NCBI RefSeq assembly: GCF_016862575.1
Contig: NZ_BONF01000016.1
Coordinates: forward strand, 62,001-126,000
DNA: 64,000 bases
Direction: 5' to 3'
From: Catellatospora bangladeshensis
GTDB lineage: Bacteria > Actinomycetota > Actinomycetes > Mycobacteriales > Micromonosporaceae
Shown here: positions 16,292 through 24,997 of the stretch, one piece after another
Layout: the number at the start of each line of letters is the position of its first letter
Position numbering within the stretch: the first letter of the stretch is position 1
Program-made: the position numbers and the translations under genes
The notes under the pieces: model-generated
Database searches by the model: none
Told to the model about the DNA's origin: nothing
What the model saw: the letters and a program-made list of their open reading frames with translations, nothing else

Positions 16292-17659
16292 ATGTCTGAG
16301 ACCCCCGGACCAGGGCTTGTCCCGGTGCGCCGCCGCCCGGCGGCGGCACCCGAGGTGGCACCCGCCGACGACACGCCGATTTCGCCCGATTCGTCGGCTG
16401 CGACGTCCGCGGCTCCCGCGCCGGACACCGCCGACCAGGGCGCGGCGTGGCACCGGTGGCGCCCGTCGGTGGTCACCGGGTTCGTCACCTGGGCCGCGGG
16501 CATCCTGGCGTACTTCCTGGTGACCGCCGTCGCCTGGATGCCCACCGAGGGGCTGGACAGCAAGGCCGGCCCGGTGCCGACCACGTTCGGGCAGCTGATC
16601 TCGTCGTGGAACCACTGGGACACCGTCTGGTACGTGATCATCGCGGACTCGGGCTACGAGTACGACGAGCGCAGCACCGCGTTCTTCCCGCTCTACCCGA
16701 TGACCGTGCGAGCCGCGAACGCGCTGCTGCCCGGCGGCACCTTCGAGGCCGGCCTGATCGTCGGCGCGCTGGCCTGCCTGGCCGCGCTGATCCTGATGCA
16801 CCGGCTGGTCACCGAGATGCTCGGCGCCGCGGACGCCCGGCGCGCCACCTTCTACCTGCTCGCCTTCCCGACCGGGTTCTACCTGGTCGCGGCGTACAAC
16901 GAGTCGCTGTTCGTGGCGCTGGCGCTGGCCTCGCTCTACTGCATGCGCAAGGGCCGCTGGTGGTGGGCGGCGATGTTCGCCGGCTACGCCAGCGCCACCC
17001 GGATGGCCGGGGTCATGCTCGGCGCCGCGTTCGTCTACGAGTACCTGCGCCAGCGCGGCTTCTCCGTGCGGCGGCTGCGCGACGCGGCGCGCGAGGGCCG
17101 GCTCGGCCGCCAGGTCGCGTCGCTGTTCGACCGCAACGCCTTCGCGGTGGTGCTGGTCCCGGCCGGGCTCGCGGCGTACATGCTGTTCTGCTACCTGACC
17201 TTCGGCAACGCGCTGCACTTCCTGGAGTCGCAGAAGGCCTGGTTCCGGTCCGGGTTCACCGCGCCGTGGCTGGTCATCGGCGACGTGGTCGACCTGATCA
17301 GCGGCAGCGAGTCGATCTACCACCCCGACGCGCTGCGCAACCTCGCCAACCTGACCACGGCGCTGGCCGTGCTGGCGCTGGTGGTGCTGTCCCTGGTGGG
17401 GCCGTGGAAGCTCGGCGGCGACCACGCGTACCTGGCGATCTTCGCGGCGATCATCATCCTCATGCCGCTGTCGAACCCGATCCACACGCACTACCCGATC
17501 AGCTCGACCTGGCGCTACGCGCTGGAGTGCACGGTGGCGTTCATGGTGCTGGCCAGGATGGGCCGCAACCCGCACTTCGACCGGGTCTACACCACCGTCG
17601 CGCTGGCCCTGCAGGGCGCGATGGTCATCGTCTTCGTCCAGAACAACTTCGTCGCCTGA
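16292..17659 (+). CDS. PIG-V-like mannosyltransferase (GT-C membrane glycosyltransferase)
   Basis: The 455-residue protein has a cytoplasmic proline/alanine-rich N-terminus (about 60 residues) and roughly ten membrane helices. The first external loop carries NHWDTVWYVIIADSGYEY and FFPLYP, the hallmark of PIG-V-type mannosyltransferases, where the Asp binds the polyprenyl-phosphate sugar donor. It probably transfers mannose to a lipid or glycan outside the membrane. ATG 16292 follows a -10 box directly, suggesting leaderless expression. It is divergent from the kinase gene. Confidence 0.82.
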   Translation: MSETPGPGLVPVRRRPAAAPEVAPADDTPISPDSSAATSAAPAPDTADQGAAWHRWRPSVVTGFVTWAAGILAYFLVTAVAWMPTEGLDSKAGPVPTTFGQLISSWNHWDTVWYVIIADSGYEYDERSTAFFPLYPMTVRAANALLPGGTFEAGLIVGALACLAALILMHRLVTEMLGAADARRATFYLLAFPTGFYLVAAYNESLFVALALASLYCMRKGRWWWAAMFAGYASATRMAGVMLGAAFVYEYLRQRGFSVRRLRDAAREGRLGRQVASLFDRNAFAVVLVPAGLAAYMLFCYLTFGNALHFLESQKAWFRSGFTAPWLVIGDVVDLISGSESIYHPDALRNLANLTTALAVLALVVLSLVGPWKLGGDHAYLAIFAAIIILMPLSNPIHTHYPISSTWRYALECTVAFMVLARMGRNPHFDRVYTTVALALQGAMVIVFVQNNFVA

Positions 17660-17999
17660 CCGCGACGGCGAGCCGACCCGGCCGTCGCAGGCCGGGGGTA
17701 ATTCTCACCCGCTCCACTGATCGGGCCGGTCGATGATGTCCGGTCGGCCGGATTGTGCTCGGCCGATCGGTGATCGACGACCGTGATTCGCCACCGCGCC
17801 GCACGGCCGGAGACCGCATCTCACCGGGGGTGACGTCCACAGGGCGTCACCCCCGCGCTGTGCTGCGGTTCCGCGCGGCGCACGTCACGCGATGACAACT
17901 GAAAGTAGTCGGGACCACCGGGGCATGCGGGGTATGGCTAACCTGCGGAGACGGTAGCTCCTGGCCGCACTCGTACTTCCCTCAAGGACGGAGTGAAGC
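17660..17999. other. 340-nt intergenic region upstream of the penicillin-binding protein
   Basis: No plausible gene is seen. The first half holds loosely repeated CGATCGG/GGCCGG runs. A clean hairpin with 10-bp arms (GGGGGTGACG at 17826-17835, complement at 17845-17854) could terminate the mannosyltransferase transcript. The last 100 nt presumably carry the promoter of the PBP gene; TAACCT at 17939-17944 is a weak -10 candidate. GGAG just before 18000 is the likely ribosome binding site. Confidence 0.5.
17826..17854 (+). terminator. hairpin downstream of the mannosyltransferase gene
   Basis: GGGGGTGACG (17826-17835) and CGTCACCCCC (17845-17854) form a perfect 10-bp stem with a 9-nt loop. No T tract follows. 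It lies 167 nt after the stop codon, so a regulatory site for the next gene is the alternative. Confidence 0.45.
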
Positions 18000-20462
18000 A
18001 TGACTACTTTCGGTGACGACGAGCCGGTCGTGGGCCGGGCGCGCCCACCCATGGGGCCGCCGCCCGCCCAGGGCCGCGCCGGGGTGCCCCGGCCCGACGT
18101 GCCACCCGCCGCCCCGGTGGCCGCGAGGGCACGGGTAGCGCCGCCGGGGCGCGAGAAGAGACCGGTGGCCGCCGATGCGAAGCGCCGGAAACGGCGGGCG
18201 CTGATCGCGGCCGCGATCGGCGTGGCGATCATGCTGAGCGGCGTGGGGCTGATCGCGGGCACCTACTTCTACGCCAAGACGCCGCGGCCGGAGGAGCTGG
18301 CGCTCAAGGAGAACACCGAGGTCTTCTCCGTCGACGGCAAGCAGATCGCCAAGCTCGGCGCGGAGAACCGGACCGTGGTCCCGATGGAGACGCTGAGCGA
18401 GCCGGTGCGCAACGCGCTGATCGCGGGCGAGGACAAGAACTTCTACCAGCACAACGGCATCGACCTGTGGGGCATCGCGCGGGCCGCGTGGAACAACCTG
18501 ACCGGCGGCGAGACCCAGGGCGCGTCGACGATCACCCAGCAGTACGCGCGCGCCGCGGCCGACGACCTGGAGATCACGTACGCGCGCAAGATGCGCGAGG
18601 CGGTGATGGCCCGCAAGCTGGAGGAGGAGTTCAGCAAGACCCAGATCATGGGCTTCTACCTGAACACCGTCTACTTCGGCCGCAGCGCCTACGGCGTCGG
18701 CGCGGCGGCGCAGGCGTACTTCGGCAAGCCCGCAGCCGAGCTCACCGTGCCGGAGGCGGCGGTGCTGGGCGCGGTGCTGCGCCAGCCCGAGCCGAGCGAC
18801 TCCTTCGCCGGCTACGACCCGCACCACAACTCCGCGGCGGCGCGGGAGCGCTGGAACTACGTGCTCAACAACATGGTCGAGATGGGCTGGCTGAGTGCGG
18901 CCGACCGACAGGCGGCGGAGTACCCGGAGAAGTCGCTGAAGCCGTACAAGCCGGGCCAGCACGCGGGTGAGTGGGGCTACCAGGACCGGCCCACCGGCAA
19001 TGTGATCAACTACGTGGCCGACGAGATGCGCGCCTGGAACATTCCGGACTGGCGCAGCGGCGGCTACCGGATCACCACGTCGATCGACTCCCGGGCGCAG
19101 GCGGCGCTGGAGAAGCAGATCAACCGCACCCACCAGTGGAAACGCACCTGCACCACGAAGGACGGCAAGGAGACCTGCACCGAGACGCTGGAGAAGGCGG
19201 TCGACGCCAAGGGCACCCAGCTGGCCGGGCAGCCGAAGAACCTGATGGCGGCGGCCGTCGCGATCGACCCGCGCAACGGCCGGGTCATCGCGTACTACGG
19301 CGGCAACGACGGCACCGGGGTCGACTACGCGGGCAGCAACGGCTCCGGCGCCGAGGAGTTCGGCGGCCACCCGCCCGCGTCCTCCTTCAAGATCTACACG
19401 CTGGCGGCGGCGCTGGAGAACGGCTACTCGATCAAGAGCCGCTTCGACTCCAGCCCGCTGTCGAAGAAGAACGGCGACGAGGCCGACGTGTCGAACTCGG
19501 GCCGGGACAACGACGTCAGCTGCGGGAAGTACTGCACGCTGGAGCTGATGACGGTCAAGTCGTACAACGTGCCGTTCTTCAAGATCGCGCGCGAGATCGG
19601 CCCGGAGAAGGTGGTCGACCTGGCCAGGCGGGCCGGTGTCACCACCATGTGGTCCAACGACGGCAAGGCCCAGCACCTGGGCCAGGACGGCGCGAAGACC
19701 GGCCGCGAGACGTTCTACTACCAGGTCGGCTTCGGGCAGTACCCGATCACCGTGCTGGACCACGCGTCCGGTGCCGCCACCTTCGCCGCGCACGGCACCT
19801 ACCGCAAACCGCACTTCGTGGTGAAGGTCGAGCGCAAGGACCGGCAGACCGGCGAGTGGAAGCCGGTCGAGGGGCTGGGGGAGAAGGTCGAGTCGCGCAA
19901 GGCGTTCACCACGGAGATCGCCGACGAGGTGACCTCGGTGCTCAAGCAGATCCCGGGCGTGCACTCGCTGTCCGGGCGCGAAGCCGCCGGCAAGACCGGC
20001 ACCTGGGAGAACGGCCAGCGTAAGGCCAACGGGGAGAAGGTGTACCCGGGGAAGAACTCGCACGCCTGGTTCGTCGGCTACACGCCGCAGATCGCGGCGG
20101 CGGTCTGGGTCGGCAACGTCCGCCAGGAGCTGCCGATCGTCGACAAGAACGGCGACAACATCGCCGGCGCGAGGCTTCCCGGGCAGATCTGGGAGGAGTT
20201 CATGAACGAGGCCCACAAGGCCATGAACCTCAAGCCCGAGCCGCTGCCCGACGGCACCGACGGCCGGATCGGCGACCCGGACAAGGGCGACGGTGCGTCA
20301 CCGGCCGCGCCACCGCCCTCACCCACGCCGAGCTGCCAGCCCGGCGAGTGCGAGCCGTCCACCGAGCCCAGCAGCTCGCCCGAGCCCGAGCCCGAGCCGA
20401 GCAAGTCCCCCTCGCCCAAGCCCAACCCGCCGTCCCCCAGCGTCAAACCCCCGAACCCCTGA
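18000..20462 (+). CDS. class A penicillin-binding protein (transglycosylase/transpeptidase)
   Basis: The 820-residue bifunctional peptidoglycan synthase has a proline-rich cytoplasmic N-terminus, one membrane anchor (about 62-87), a GT51 transglycosylase domain (EDKNFYQHNGID, GASTITQQYAR, FYLNTVYFGRSAYG) and a transpeptidase domain. The transpeptidase shows SxxK (SSFK, about 460), SxN (SYN) and KTG (KTGTW, about 663). The C-terminal 60 residues are a Pro/Ser/Glu tail. It polymerises and crosslinks the cell wall on the outer face of the membrane. It is monocistronic, ending 4 nt before the long palindrome at 20467-20520. Confidence 0.93.
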   Translation: MTTFGDDEPVVGRARPPMGPPPAQGRAGVPRPDVPPAAPVAARARVAPPGREKRPVAADAKRRKRRALIAAAIGVAIMLSGVGLIAGTYFYAKTPRPEELALKENTEVFSVDGKQIAKLGAENRTVVPMETLSEPVRNALIAGEDKNFYQHNGIDLWGIARAAWNNLTGGETQGASTITQQYARAAADDLEITYARKMREAVMARKLEEEFSKTQIMGFYLNTVYFGRSAYGVGAAAQAYFGKPAAELTVPEAAVLGAVLRQPEPSDSFAGYDPHHNSAAARERWNYVLNNMVEMGWLSAADRQAAEYPEKSLKPYKPGQHAGEWGYQDRPTGNVINYVADEMRAWNIPDWRSGGYRITTSIDSRAQAALEKQINRTHQWKRTCTTKDGKETCTETLEKAVDAKGTQLAGQPKNLMAAAVAIDPRNGRVIAYYGGNDGTGVDYAGSNGSGAEEFGGHPPASSFKIYTLAAALENGYSIKSRFDSSPLSKKNGDEADVSNSGRDNDVSCGKYCTLELMTVKSYNVPFFKIAREIGPEKVVDLARRAGVTTMWSNDGKAQHLGQDGAKTGRETFYYQVGFGQYPITVLDHASGAATFAAHGTYRKPHFVVKVERKDRQTGEWKPVEGLGEKVESRKAFTTEIADEVTSVLKQIPGVHSLSGREAAGKTGTWENGQRKANGEKVYPGKNSHAWFVGYTPQIAAAVWVGNVRQELPIVDKNGDNIAGARLPGQIWEEFMNEAHKAMNLKPEPLPDGTDGRIGDPDKGDGASPAAPPPSPTPSCQPGECEPSTEPSSSPEPEPEPSKSPSPKPNPPSPSVKPPNP

Positions 20463-20466
20463 CGGT

Positions 20467-20520
20467 GAAAGGAAGGGCACCTTCTTAACGGACGTCCGTT
20501 AAGAAGGTGCCCTTCCTTTC
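20467..20520. repeat. 54-nt perfect palindrome, family C copy 1 (bidirectional terminator)
   Basis: The two 27-nt halves meet between 20493 and 20494 with no spacer and no mismatch. The outer part is GAAAGGAAGGGCACCTTC. It fills the gap between the convergent PBP and corA genes. The core GGAAGGGCACCTTC recurs in inverted pairs at 46667-46747. The gap holds nothing else, so the element itself must terminate both genes. Confidence 0.9.
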
Positions 20521-20522
20521 GT

Positions 20523-21653
20523 TCACAGCCAGCCGGAGCGGCGGAAGGCGCGGTACATCAGGACCGCGATGGTGAGCATGAGCAGCAGGATCGCGGGGTA
20601 GCCGAAGCGCCACTGGAGTTCCGGCATGTACACGAAGTTCATGCCGTAGATGCCGGCCAGCGCCGTCTGCGCGGCGGCCATGGCGGCCCACGCCGCGATC
20701 TTGCGCATGTCGTTGTTCTGGTCCACCGACAGCTGCGCCAGCCGCGCCTGCAGGATCGAGTTCAGCAGGTCGTCGTACGTGACGATGCGCTCCACCGTAC
20801 GCAGCAGGTGGTCGTTGACGTCGCGGAAGTAGCGGCGGATCTCCTTGGCCAGCCCCTCCTTGTCCTCGGCGAGCATGCCCAGCGGCTGCTGGAGCGGGGC
20901 CACCGCCCGCTTGAACTCCATCAGCTCGCGCTTGAGCTGGTAGATCTGCGCGGCGCGGTTCTGCGGCTGGTTGCCGAAGACGTGGTCCTCCAGCTCGTCG
21001 ATGTCGTTCTCGAACGCGACCGCGACCTCCAGGTACGAGTCGACCAGCCGGTCGGCCACCGCGTGCGCCACCGCCCACGGCCCCAGCGCCAGCCGGTCGG
21101 GCCGCCGTTCCAGGTCCGCGCGCACCGGGGCCAGCTCCCCGGCCGGGCCGTGCCGCACCGTGATCACGTAGCGCTCGCCGATGAAGATGGCCACCGAGCC
21201 GGTCTCCACCACCTCGCACGTCTCGGTCAGCTCCGGGTGCTCGACGTAGCGGGTGGTGCGCAGCACGAACACGGTCACGTCGGCGAACCGCTCGATCTTC
21301 GGGCGCTGCCGCCGGGTGGTCGCCGCCTCCACGGCCAGCTCGTCGAGCCCGAAGCGCTTGGCGATCGGGGCGAAGTCCGCCTCGGTGGGCTCGTGCAGGC
21401 CCAGCCACAGGAACGCCCCGGGCGTCGCCCGCACCGCCTCCAGGCCGGAGTCGTAGTCGCAGGCGCCCGGTCGCCGCCGGCCCTCGATGTAGACGGCGCA
21501 GTCGACGATGCGGCCGGACAGGTCCTCCGGCTCCGGCTCGGGCGTGGCCGGGTGGGCCGCTCCCGCCGGGCGGATGCGCTCGGCGGCCTTGCGCAGGGGC
21601 CGGGCCCAGGCCCAGGAGACGCCCGTCGGGTGCTGCTCCTCGCCCACGGTCAC
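20523..21653 (-). CDS. corA: CorA family magnesium/divalent cation transporter
   Basis: The protein is 376 residues. A large acidic cytoplasmic domain is followed by two C-terminal membrane helices, the first ending in the signature YGMNF, with a basic C-terminus. It forms a pentameric Mg2+ or Co2+ channel. GTG 21653 is only 2 nt after GGAGG; the in-frame GTG at 21647 has better spacing, so the true N-terminus may be two residues shorter. It is convergent with the PBP gene. Confidence 0.92.
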   Translation of the reverse strand: MTVGEEQHPTGVSWAWARPLRKAAERIRPAGAAHPATPEPEPEDLSGRIVDCAVYIEGRRRPGACDYDSGLEAVRATPGAFLWLGLHEPTEADFAPIAKRFGLDELAVEAATTRRQRPKIERFADVTVFVLRTTRYVEHPELTETCEVVETGSVAIFIGERYVITVRHGPAGELAPVRADLERRPDRLALGPWAVAHAVADRLVDSYLEVAVAFENDIDELEDHVFGNQPQNRAAQIYQLKRELMEFKRAVAPLQQPLGMLAEDKEGLAKEIRRYFRDVNDHLLRTVERIVTYDDLLNSILQARLAQLSVDQNNDMRKIAAWAAMAAAQTALAGIYGMNFVYMPELQWRFGYPAILLLMLTIAVLMYRAFRRSGWL

Positions 21654-21676
21654 CCCCTCCGGATGATCTTAATCGG

Positions 21677-22191
21677 TCACAGGCGCTGGAAAGGTGTCGC
21701 GTAGCTGAACACTCCGGTCAGCGCCGGGTCGTACGCCGACAGCGCCCGCGCCTGGAAGGCGCCGCCCCACTCGGCCACCGGCGGTACGACGTCCAGCTCC
21801 TGCGCGGGCCGGAAGCCGAACCGGGTGTAGTAGCCCGGGTCGCCGAGCAGCAGCACCAGCGGCTCGCCGAGCGCGTCGGCGGCGCCGAGCACCGCGTGCA
21901 TCAGGGCGCTGCCCACGCCGGAGCGCTGCCGGTCGGGGCGTACGCTCAGCGGCCCCAGGCCCAGCACGGGCCGGTCGCCGACGCGCCCGCGGGTGCATAC
22001 CACGTGCCCACGACCTCGCCGCCGACGACGGCGACCAGCGAGAGCGCAGGCAGCCAGCCCTCGTCGACGCGCAGCTCGTCGAGCAGGCCGGCCTCGACCT
22101 GCGGCGCGGGGGCGTAGCGGGGAGCGAAGGCGGCCTCGGTCAGCGCGCGCACCGCCGCGACGTCGGTAGGTTCTTCCCGTCTGATCAGCAC
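21677..22191 (-). pseudogene. GNAT N-acetyltransferase, disrupted by a 1-nt deletion
   Basis: Translation from GTG 22191 gives a GNAT start (VLIRREEPTDVAAVRALTEA) as far as GGEVVG. The frame then runs to a stop at 21946. One frame over, the match resumes at once as HVVCTRGRVGDRP and GLGPLSVRPDRQRSGVGSAL, the acetyl-CoA-binding motif, ending FSYATPFQRL at 21677. Adding one C after GTGGGC (about 22004-22007) restores a continuous YhbS-like acetyltransferase of about 171 residues. It overlaps the nadK stop, so they share an operon. A sequencing error is the alternative to true gene decay. Confidence 0.8.
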
Positions 22192-23096
22192 GGGTTGATC
22201 GTGCCGTACGGCGGGTACGCGCCCTCGCCCGCCCCGTCGACCTCCGCGCTGCCGCGTACCTGGAGCTTGCGCCGGGCACGTTCGTAGAACGAGGTGTGCC
22301 CGAGGCGCACCACCCGCGCCGCGTCGGCCAGTGCGCGCACGGCCAGCCGGTCGCCGGGCCCGACGCGGCCGTCCACCCGCCCGTCGACCTCGACGGCCAG
22401 CCGGCCGCTGCGCGGCAGCACGTCCAGGGCCAGCGCCTCGTCGGCGGAAAGCACCATGGCCCGGTTGAAGCTGGAGTGCGCGGCGGCGGCCACGACCAGC
22501 ACCGCCCGCACCGTCGGCGAGACGATCGGGCCGCCGCTGGAGAAGCTGTACGCGGTCGAGCCGGTCGGCGTGGCGACGATGACGGCGTCGGCGGCGTACC
22601 GCACGAACGCGTGGTCCTCGACCCGGATCGCCACCGCGGCCAGGCCGTCCCCGGGGATGCGGCACAGCGCGATGTCGTTGAACGCGGTGACCTCGCGCCC
22701 GTCCGGCAGGGTCGTGCGCACCGCGAGCCGCGACTCCACCGAGTAGTGGTGGTTGTCGATCGATGACAGCGCCGTCGGTAGGCCGTCCACATCGATCTCG
22801 GGCAGGAAGCCGAGCCGCCCGAGGTTGACCCCGAGCACCGGCGTCGCCCGCCCCGCGCCCAGCCGCATGGTGCGCAGCATCGTCCCGTCGCCGCCCAGGC
22901 TGACCAGCAGGCTGGACCGCTCGGCCAGCTCCTCCGGGCCGACCGCGACCGCCTCGCACGCGATCCGGCCCACCTCGTCGGGCAGGCCGAGCACGGTCAC
23001 GTCGCGGCGCCGGGCCCAGTCCGTGATGGTCTTGATGGCGGGCGCGGAGTCACGCTCCGGATGCAGCACCAGCCCGACCGTGTGTACCAGGCCCAC
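22185..23096 (-). CDS. nadK: NAD kinase
   Basis: The 303-residue enzyme phosphorylates NAD to NADP. It has the family signature GGDGT at residues 68-72, LGVNLGRLGFLPE and the TPTGSTAYSFSSGGPIV loop. Length is normal. GTG 23096 has no Shine-Dalgarno; a TAGAGT -10 box ends 7 nt upstream, so the mRNA is probably leaderless. The acetyltransferase gene overlaps its 3' end by 7 nt. Confidence 0.95.
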   Translation of the reverse strand: MGLVHTVGLVLHPERDSAPAIKTITDWARRRDVTVLGLPDEVGRIACEAVAVGPEELAERSSLLVSLGGDGTMLRTMRLGAGRATPVLGVNLGRLGFLPEIDVDGLPTALSSIDNHHYSVESRLAVRTTLPDGREVTAFNDIALCRIPGDGLAAVAIRVEDHAFVRYAADAVIVATPTGSTAYSFSSGGPIVSPTVRAVLVVAAAAHSSFNRAMVLSADEALALDVLPRSGRLAVEVDGRVDGRVGPGDRLAVRALADAARVVRLGHTSFYERARRKLQVRGSAEVDGAGEGAYPPYGTINPC

Positions 23097-23102
23097 GCTG
23101 CC

Positions 23103-23108
23103 ACTCTA
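23103..23108 (-). promoter_or_regulatory. -10 box of leaderless nadK
   Basis: TAGAGT on the minus strand ends 7 nt before GTG 23096, placing the start site on the initiation codon. The box lies in the 9-nt gap after the upstream membrane-protein stop, so nadK has its own promoter at the end of the padR operon. Confidence 0.5.
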
Positions 23109-24533
23109 CGGTCCGGCTCGCCCCGGTCCGGCGGCTTTGGGCAGCGCCGCCCGGATCGCCGGGACGGCCAGCAGCACCGGCAGCACCGGCCCCCACGCGG
23201 GCAGTCCCGGCAGCGTCAGCCAGGCCAGCCAGCCGAGGCAGAGCAGCCCCGCGACCGGTGCGGTCCCGCGCCGGGGACGGCGGAACGCGGTGTACGCGCC
23301 GTAGGCCAGCGGGACCACGCCCAGCATCACGGCGAGCCCCGCGGTGCGCACCTGCACCCACCCGTCCGCGGCCCAGTCGTTGCTGTAGACCCCCACCGCG
23401 TACGCCCCCGCCAGCGTGCCCGCCGCGGCGGCCCCGGTCCGTGTGAGTAGCCAGCGTGTGGCGCCCGGCCCGAGCAGCAGCCCCGCACCGGCGCACACCG
23501 CGACCGTGGCCGCGACCTGCCCGGTGACCGCGTCCAGCAGCCACGCGAACGCCAGCAGCCCGGCCGCGTACCCGGCCAGCACCGGCCCGGCCGCCGCGCG
23601 CGCCGGACTCTGGGGGGCCCGCACGGCTTCGACGCGGAGATACGCCATGGCGCCCACGACCAGGCAGGTGCCGAGCAGCACCTGGGCCAGGCGGCCGAAG
23701 CGCGGCAGCTCGCCCGCCACCTGCCAGCTCGCGGTGTCGAACGGCCCGAGCCAGGCGCCCGGCAGCGCGATCAGCAGGGTCGCCCACAGCCAGGACCGGG
23801 CGGACCCGCCGCGGCGGAGATCGGCCAGGGCCAGGCAGGCGAGCACCGCGACCGCCGCCGCCACCACGAGCCCGGCCTGCGCCACGGCGGGCTGGTAGTA
23901 GCCGGTGTGCGGGTGGCCGGGCGCGCCGTCGCGCCACAGGTGGGTGACCACGTCCGCGCCGCACGCCACGGCGACCGCGCCCAGCGCCGGACCGGCCCGC
24001 CGCTCGGCGTTCCGCCGGAACCCGTCCGTGCCCGCCAGCGCGACCAGCCCGAACACCGCGAGCGCCATGAGCACCCAGAGCGGCGGCCGGTCATACGCCG
24101 TCACCGGCGCGGCGAGCGGCAGCACCGCGGTGACGGCCAGCGCCCCGGCCAGGGCGGGCCGGGTGAACCGGGCCGGGGCCAGCAGCGCCACGGCACAGGC
24201 GGCCAGCCACGCGGCGTACGCGACCGGCCCGAGCGTGGGCGGCCCCAGCGGCTCCACCCGAGCCCACAGGAATGCGCTCAGCCCGCCGGCCAGCGCCAGC
24301 GCGACCGGCGCGGCCCGGGTCAGGCCGTCGGCCAGACCGTCGACGGTGGCCAGGCCCAGCCGCGTCCGCAGGCCGCCCTCGACCAGATCGGCCACGTCGC
24401 CCACGGTGGGCCGGGTCCGGCCCGGCGGGGCCAGGTCGAGCAGGGTCGCGAGCAGCTCGTCTTCCCGCACGTCGCGATAGGAGCGCGGGTAGCACCGCAG
24501 CAGCAGGCGGTAGCGGCGCTCCAGCGGGCTCAT
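23106..24533 (-). CDS. PadR-associated multi-pass membrane protein
   Basis: The 475-residue protein starts with a conserved soluble segment (LERRYRLLLRCYPRSYRDVREDELLATLLD) that in actinobacteria marks membrane proteins encoded beside PadR regulators. About ten to twelve hydrophobic helices follow. There is no recognisable catalytic motif. Its ATG overlaps the padR stop (ATGA), so the two are translationally coupled and PadR probably controls its level. Function unknown; a permease or stress-response membrane protein is possible. Confidence 0.75.
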   Translation of the reverse strand: MSPLERRYRLLLRCYPRSYRDVREDELLATLLDLAPPGRTRPTVGDVADLVEGGLRTRLGLATVDGLADGLTRAAPVALALAGGLSAFLWARVEPLGPPTLGPVAYAAWLAACAVALLAPARFTRPALAGALAVTAVLPLAAPVTAYDRPPLWVLMALAVFGLVALAGTDGFRRNAERRAGPALGAVAVACGADVVTHLWRDGAPGHPHTGYYQPAVAQAGLVVAAAVAVLACLALADLRRGGSARSWLWATLLIALPGAWLGPFDTASWQVAGELPRFGRLAQVLLGTCLVVGAMAYLRVEAVRAPQSPARAAAGPVLAGYAAGLLAFAWLLDAVTGQVAATVAVCAGAGLLLGPGATRWLLTRTGAAAAGTLAGAYAVGVYSNDWAADGWVQVRTAGLAVMLGVVPLAYGAYTAFRRPRRGTAPVAGLLCLGWLAWLTLPGLPAWGPVLPVLLAVPAIRAALPKAAGPGRAGP

Positions 24534-24868
24534 GCCGTGGCCGTGCCGCGCACATGCTGCCGCAGCCGCGCGGAAGCCGCGCGTGCGTTGTCAGCCATCC
24601 GTTCCACCTCGGCCGCCAGCACGTCGGCGCCCGGGTCGGTGAGCCGGTAGTAGCGGCGCAGCCGGCCCTCGACGACCTCCTCGCCTTCCTGCGCCACCAG
24701 TCCCTGCTCGCTGAGCCGGTCCAGCGCGCCGTAGAGCGTGCCGGGGCGCAGTGTCACCCGGCCGCTGGAGAGCGCGGCCACCTCCTGGATCACGCCGTAT
24801 CCGTGCATCGGGCCCGCGGCCAGCGCGGAGAGGATGAGAAAGGTCGGTTCCTGCAGCGGTGCGGTCAC
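24530..24868 (-). CDS. PadR family transcriptional regulator
   Basis: The 112-residue protein is a winged-helix PadR member: LQEPTFLILSALAAGPMHGYGVIQEV, then TLRPGTLYGALDRLSEQGLV (recognition and wing), and a short C-terminal dimerisation helix. GTG 24868 directly follows GAGGAG, so spacing is tight; no better in-frame start is seen. It is followed, with overlap, by its membrane-protein partner. A palindrome containing GGTATATACC lies just upstream and fits a PadR operator. Confidence 0.9.
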   Translation of the reverse strand: MTAPLQEPTFLILSALAAGPMHGYGVIQEVAALSSGRVTLRPGTLYGALDRLSEQGLVAQEGEEVVEGRLRRYYRLTDPGADVLAAEVERMADNARAASARLRQHVRGTATA

Positions 24869-24874
24869 CTCCTC

Positions 24875-24902
24875 GACGGTACGGCGACCGGTATATACCG
24901 TC
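24875..24902. promoter_or_regulatory. candidate PadR operator
   Basis: GGTATATACC (24890-24899) is a 10-bp palindrome. It is enclosed by wider arms GACGGTA (24875-24881) and TACCGTC (24896-24902). It overlaps the region where a -10 for padR would lie, so autorepression is likely. AT-centred palindromes are typical of PadR sites. Confidence 0.5.
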
Positions 24903-24932
24903 AACCGGCCGGGTGGTCCACCGCCGCAGTGC

Positions 24933-24985
24933 CTTTGCTCTGCACACAAATACGCACCGGTTGCGTATTTGTGTGCAGAGCAAAG
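24933..24985. terminator. 24-bp perfect hairpin downstream of hrpB
   Basis: CTTTGCTCTGCACACAAATA... (24933-24956) is perfectly complementary to 24962-24985, with a 5-nt CCGGT loop. It lies between the hrpB stop (24998) and the padR promoter, where it would terminate hrpB and insulate padR. The arms are clearly AT-richer than the surrounding genes. Confidence 0.85.
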
Positions 24986-24997
24986 TCGCGGACAGGG

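Noticed and set aside
14762-17575. Extension of the Ser/Thr kinase to 937 codons
   Set aside because: The first 456 codons are antisense to the mannosyltransferase. The kinase domain starts properly at ATG 16204.
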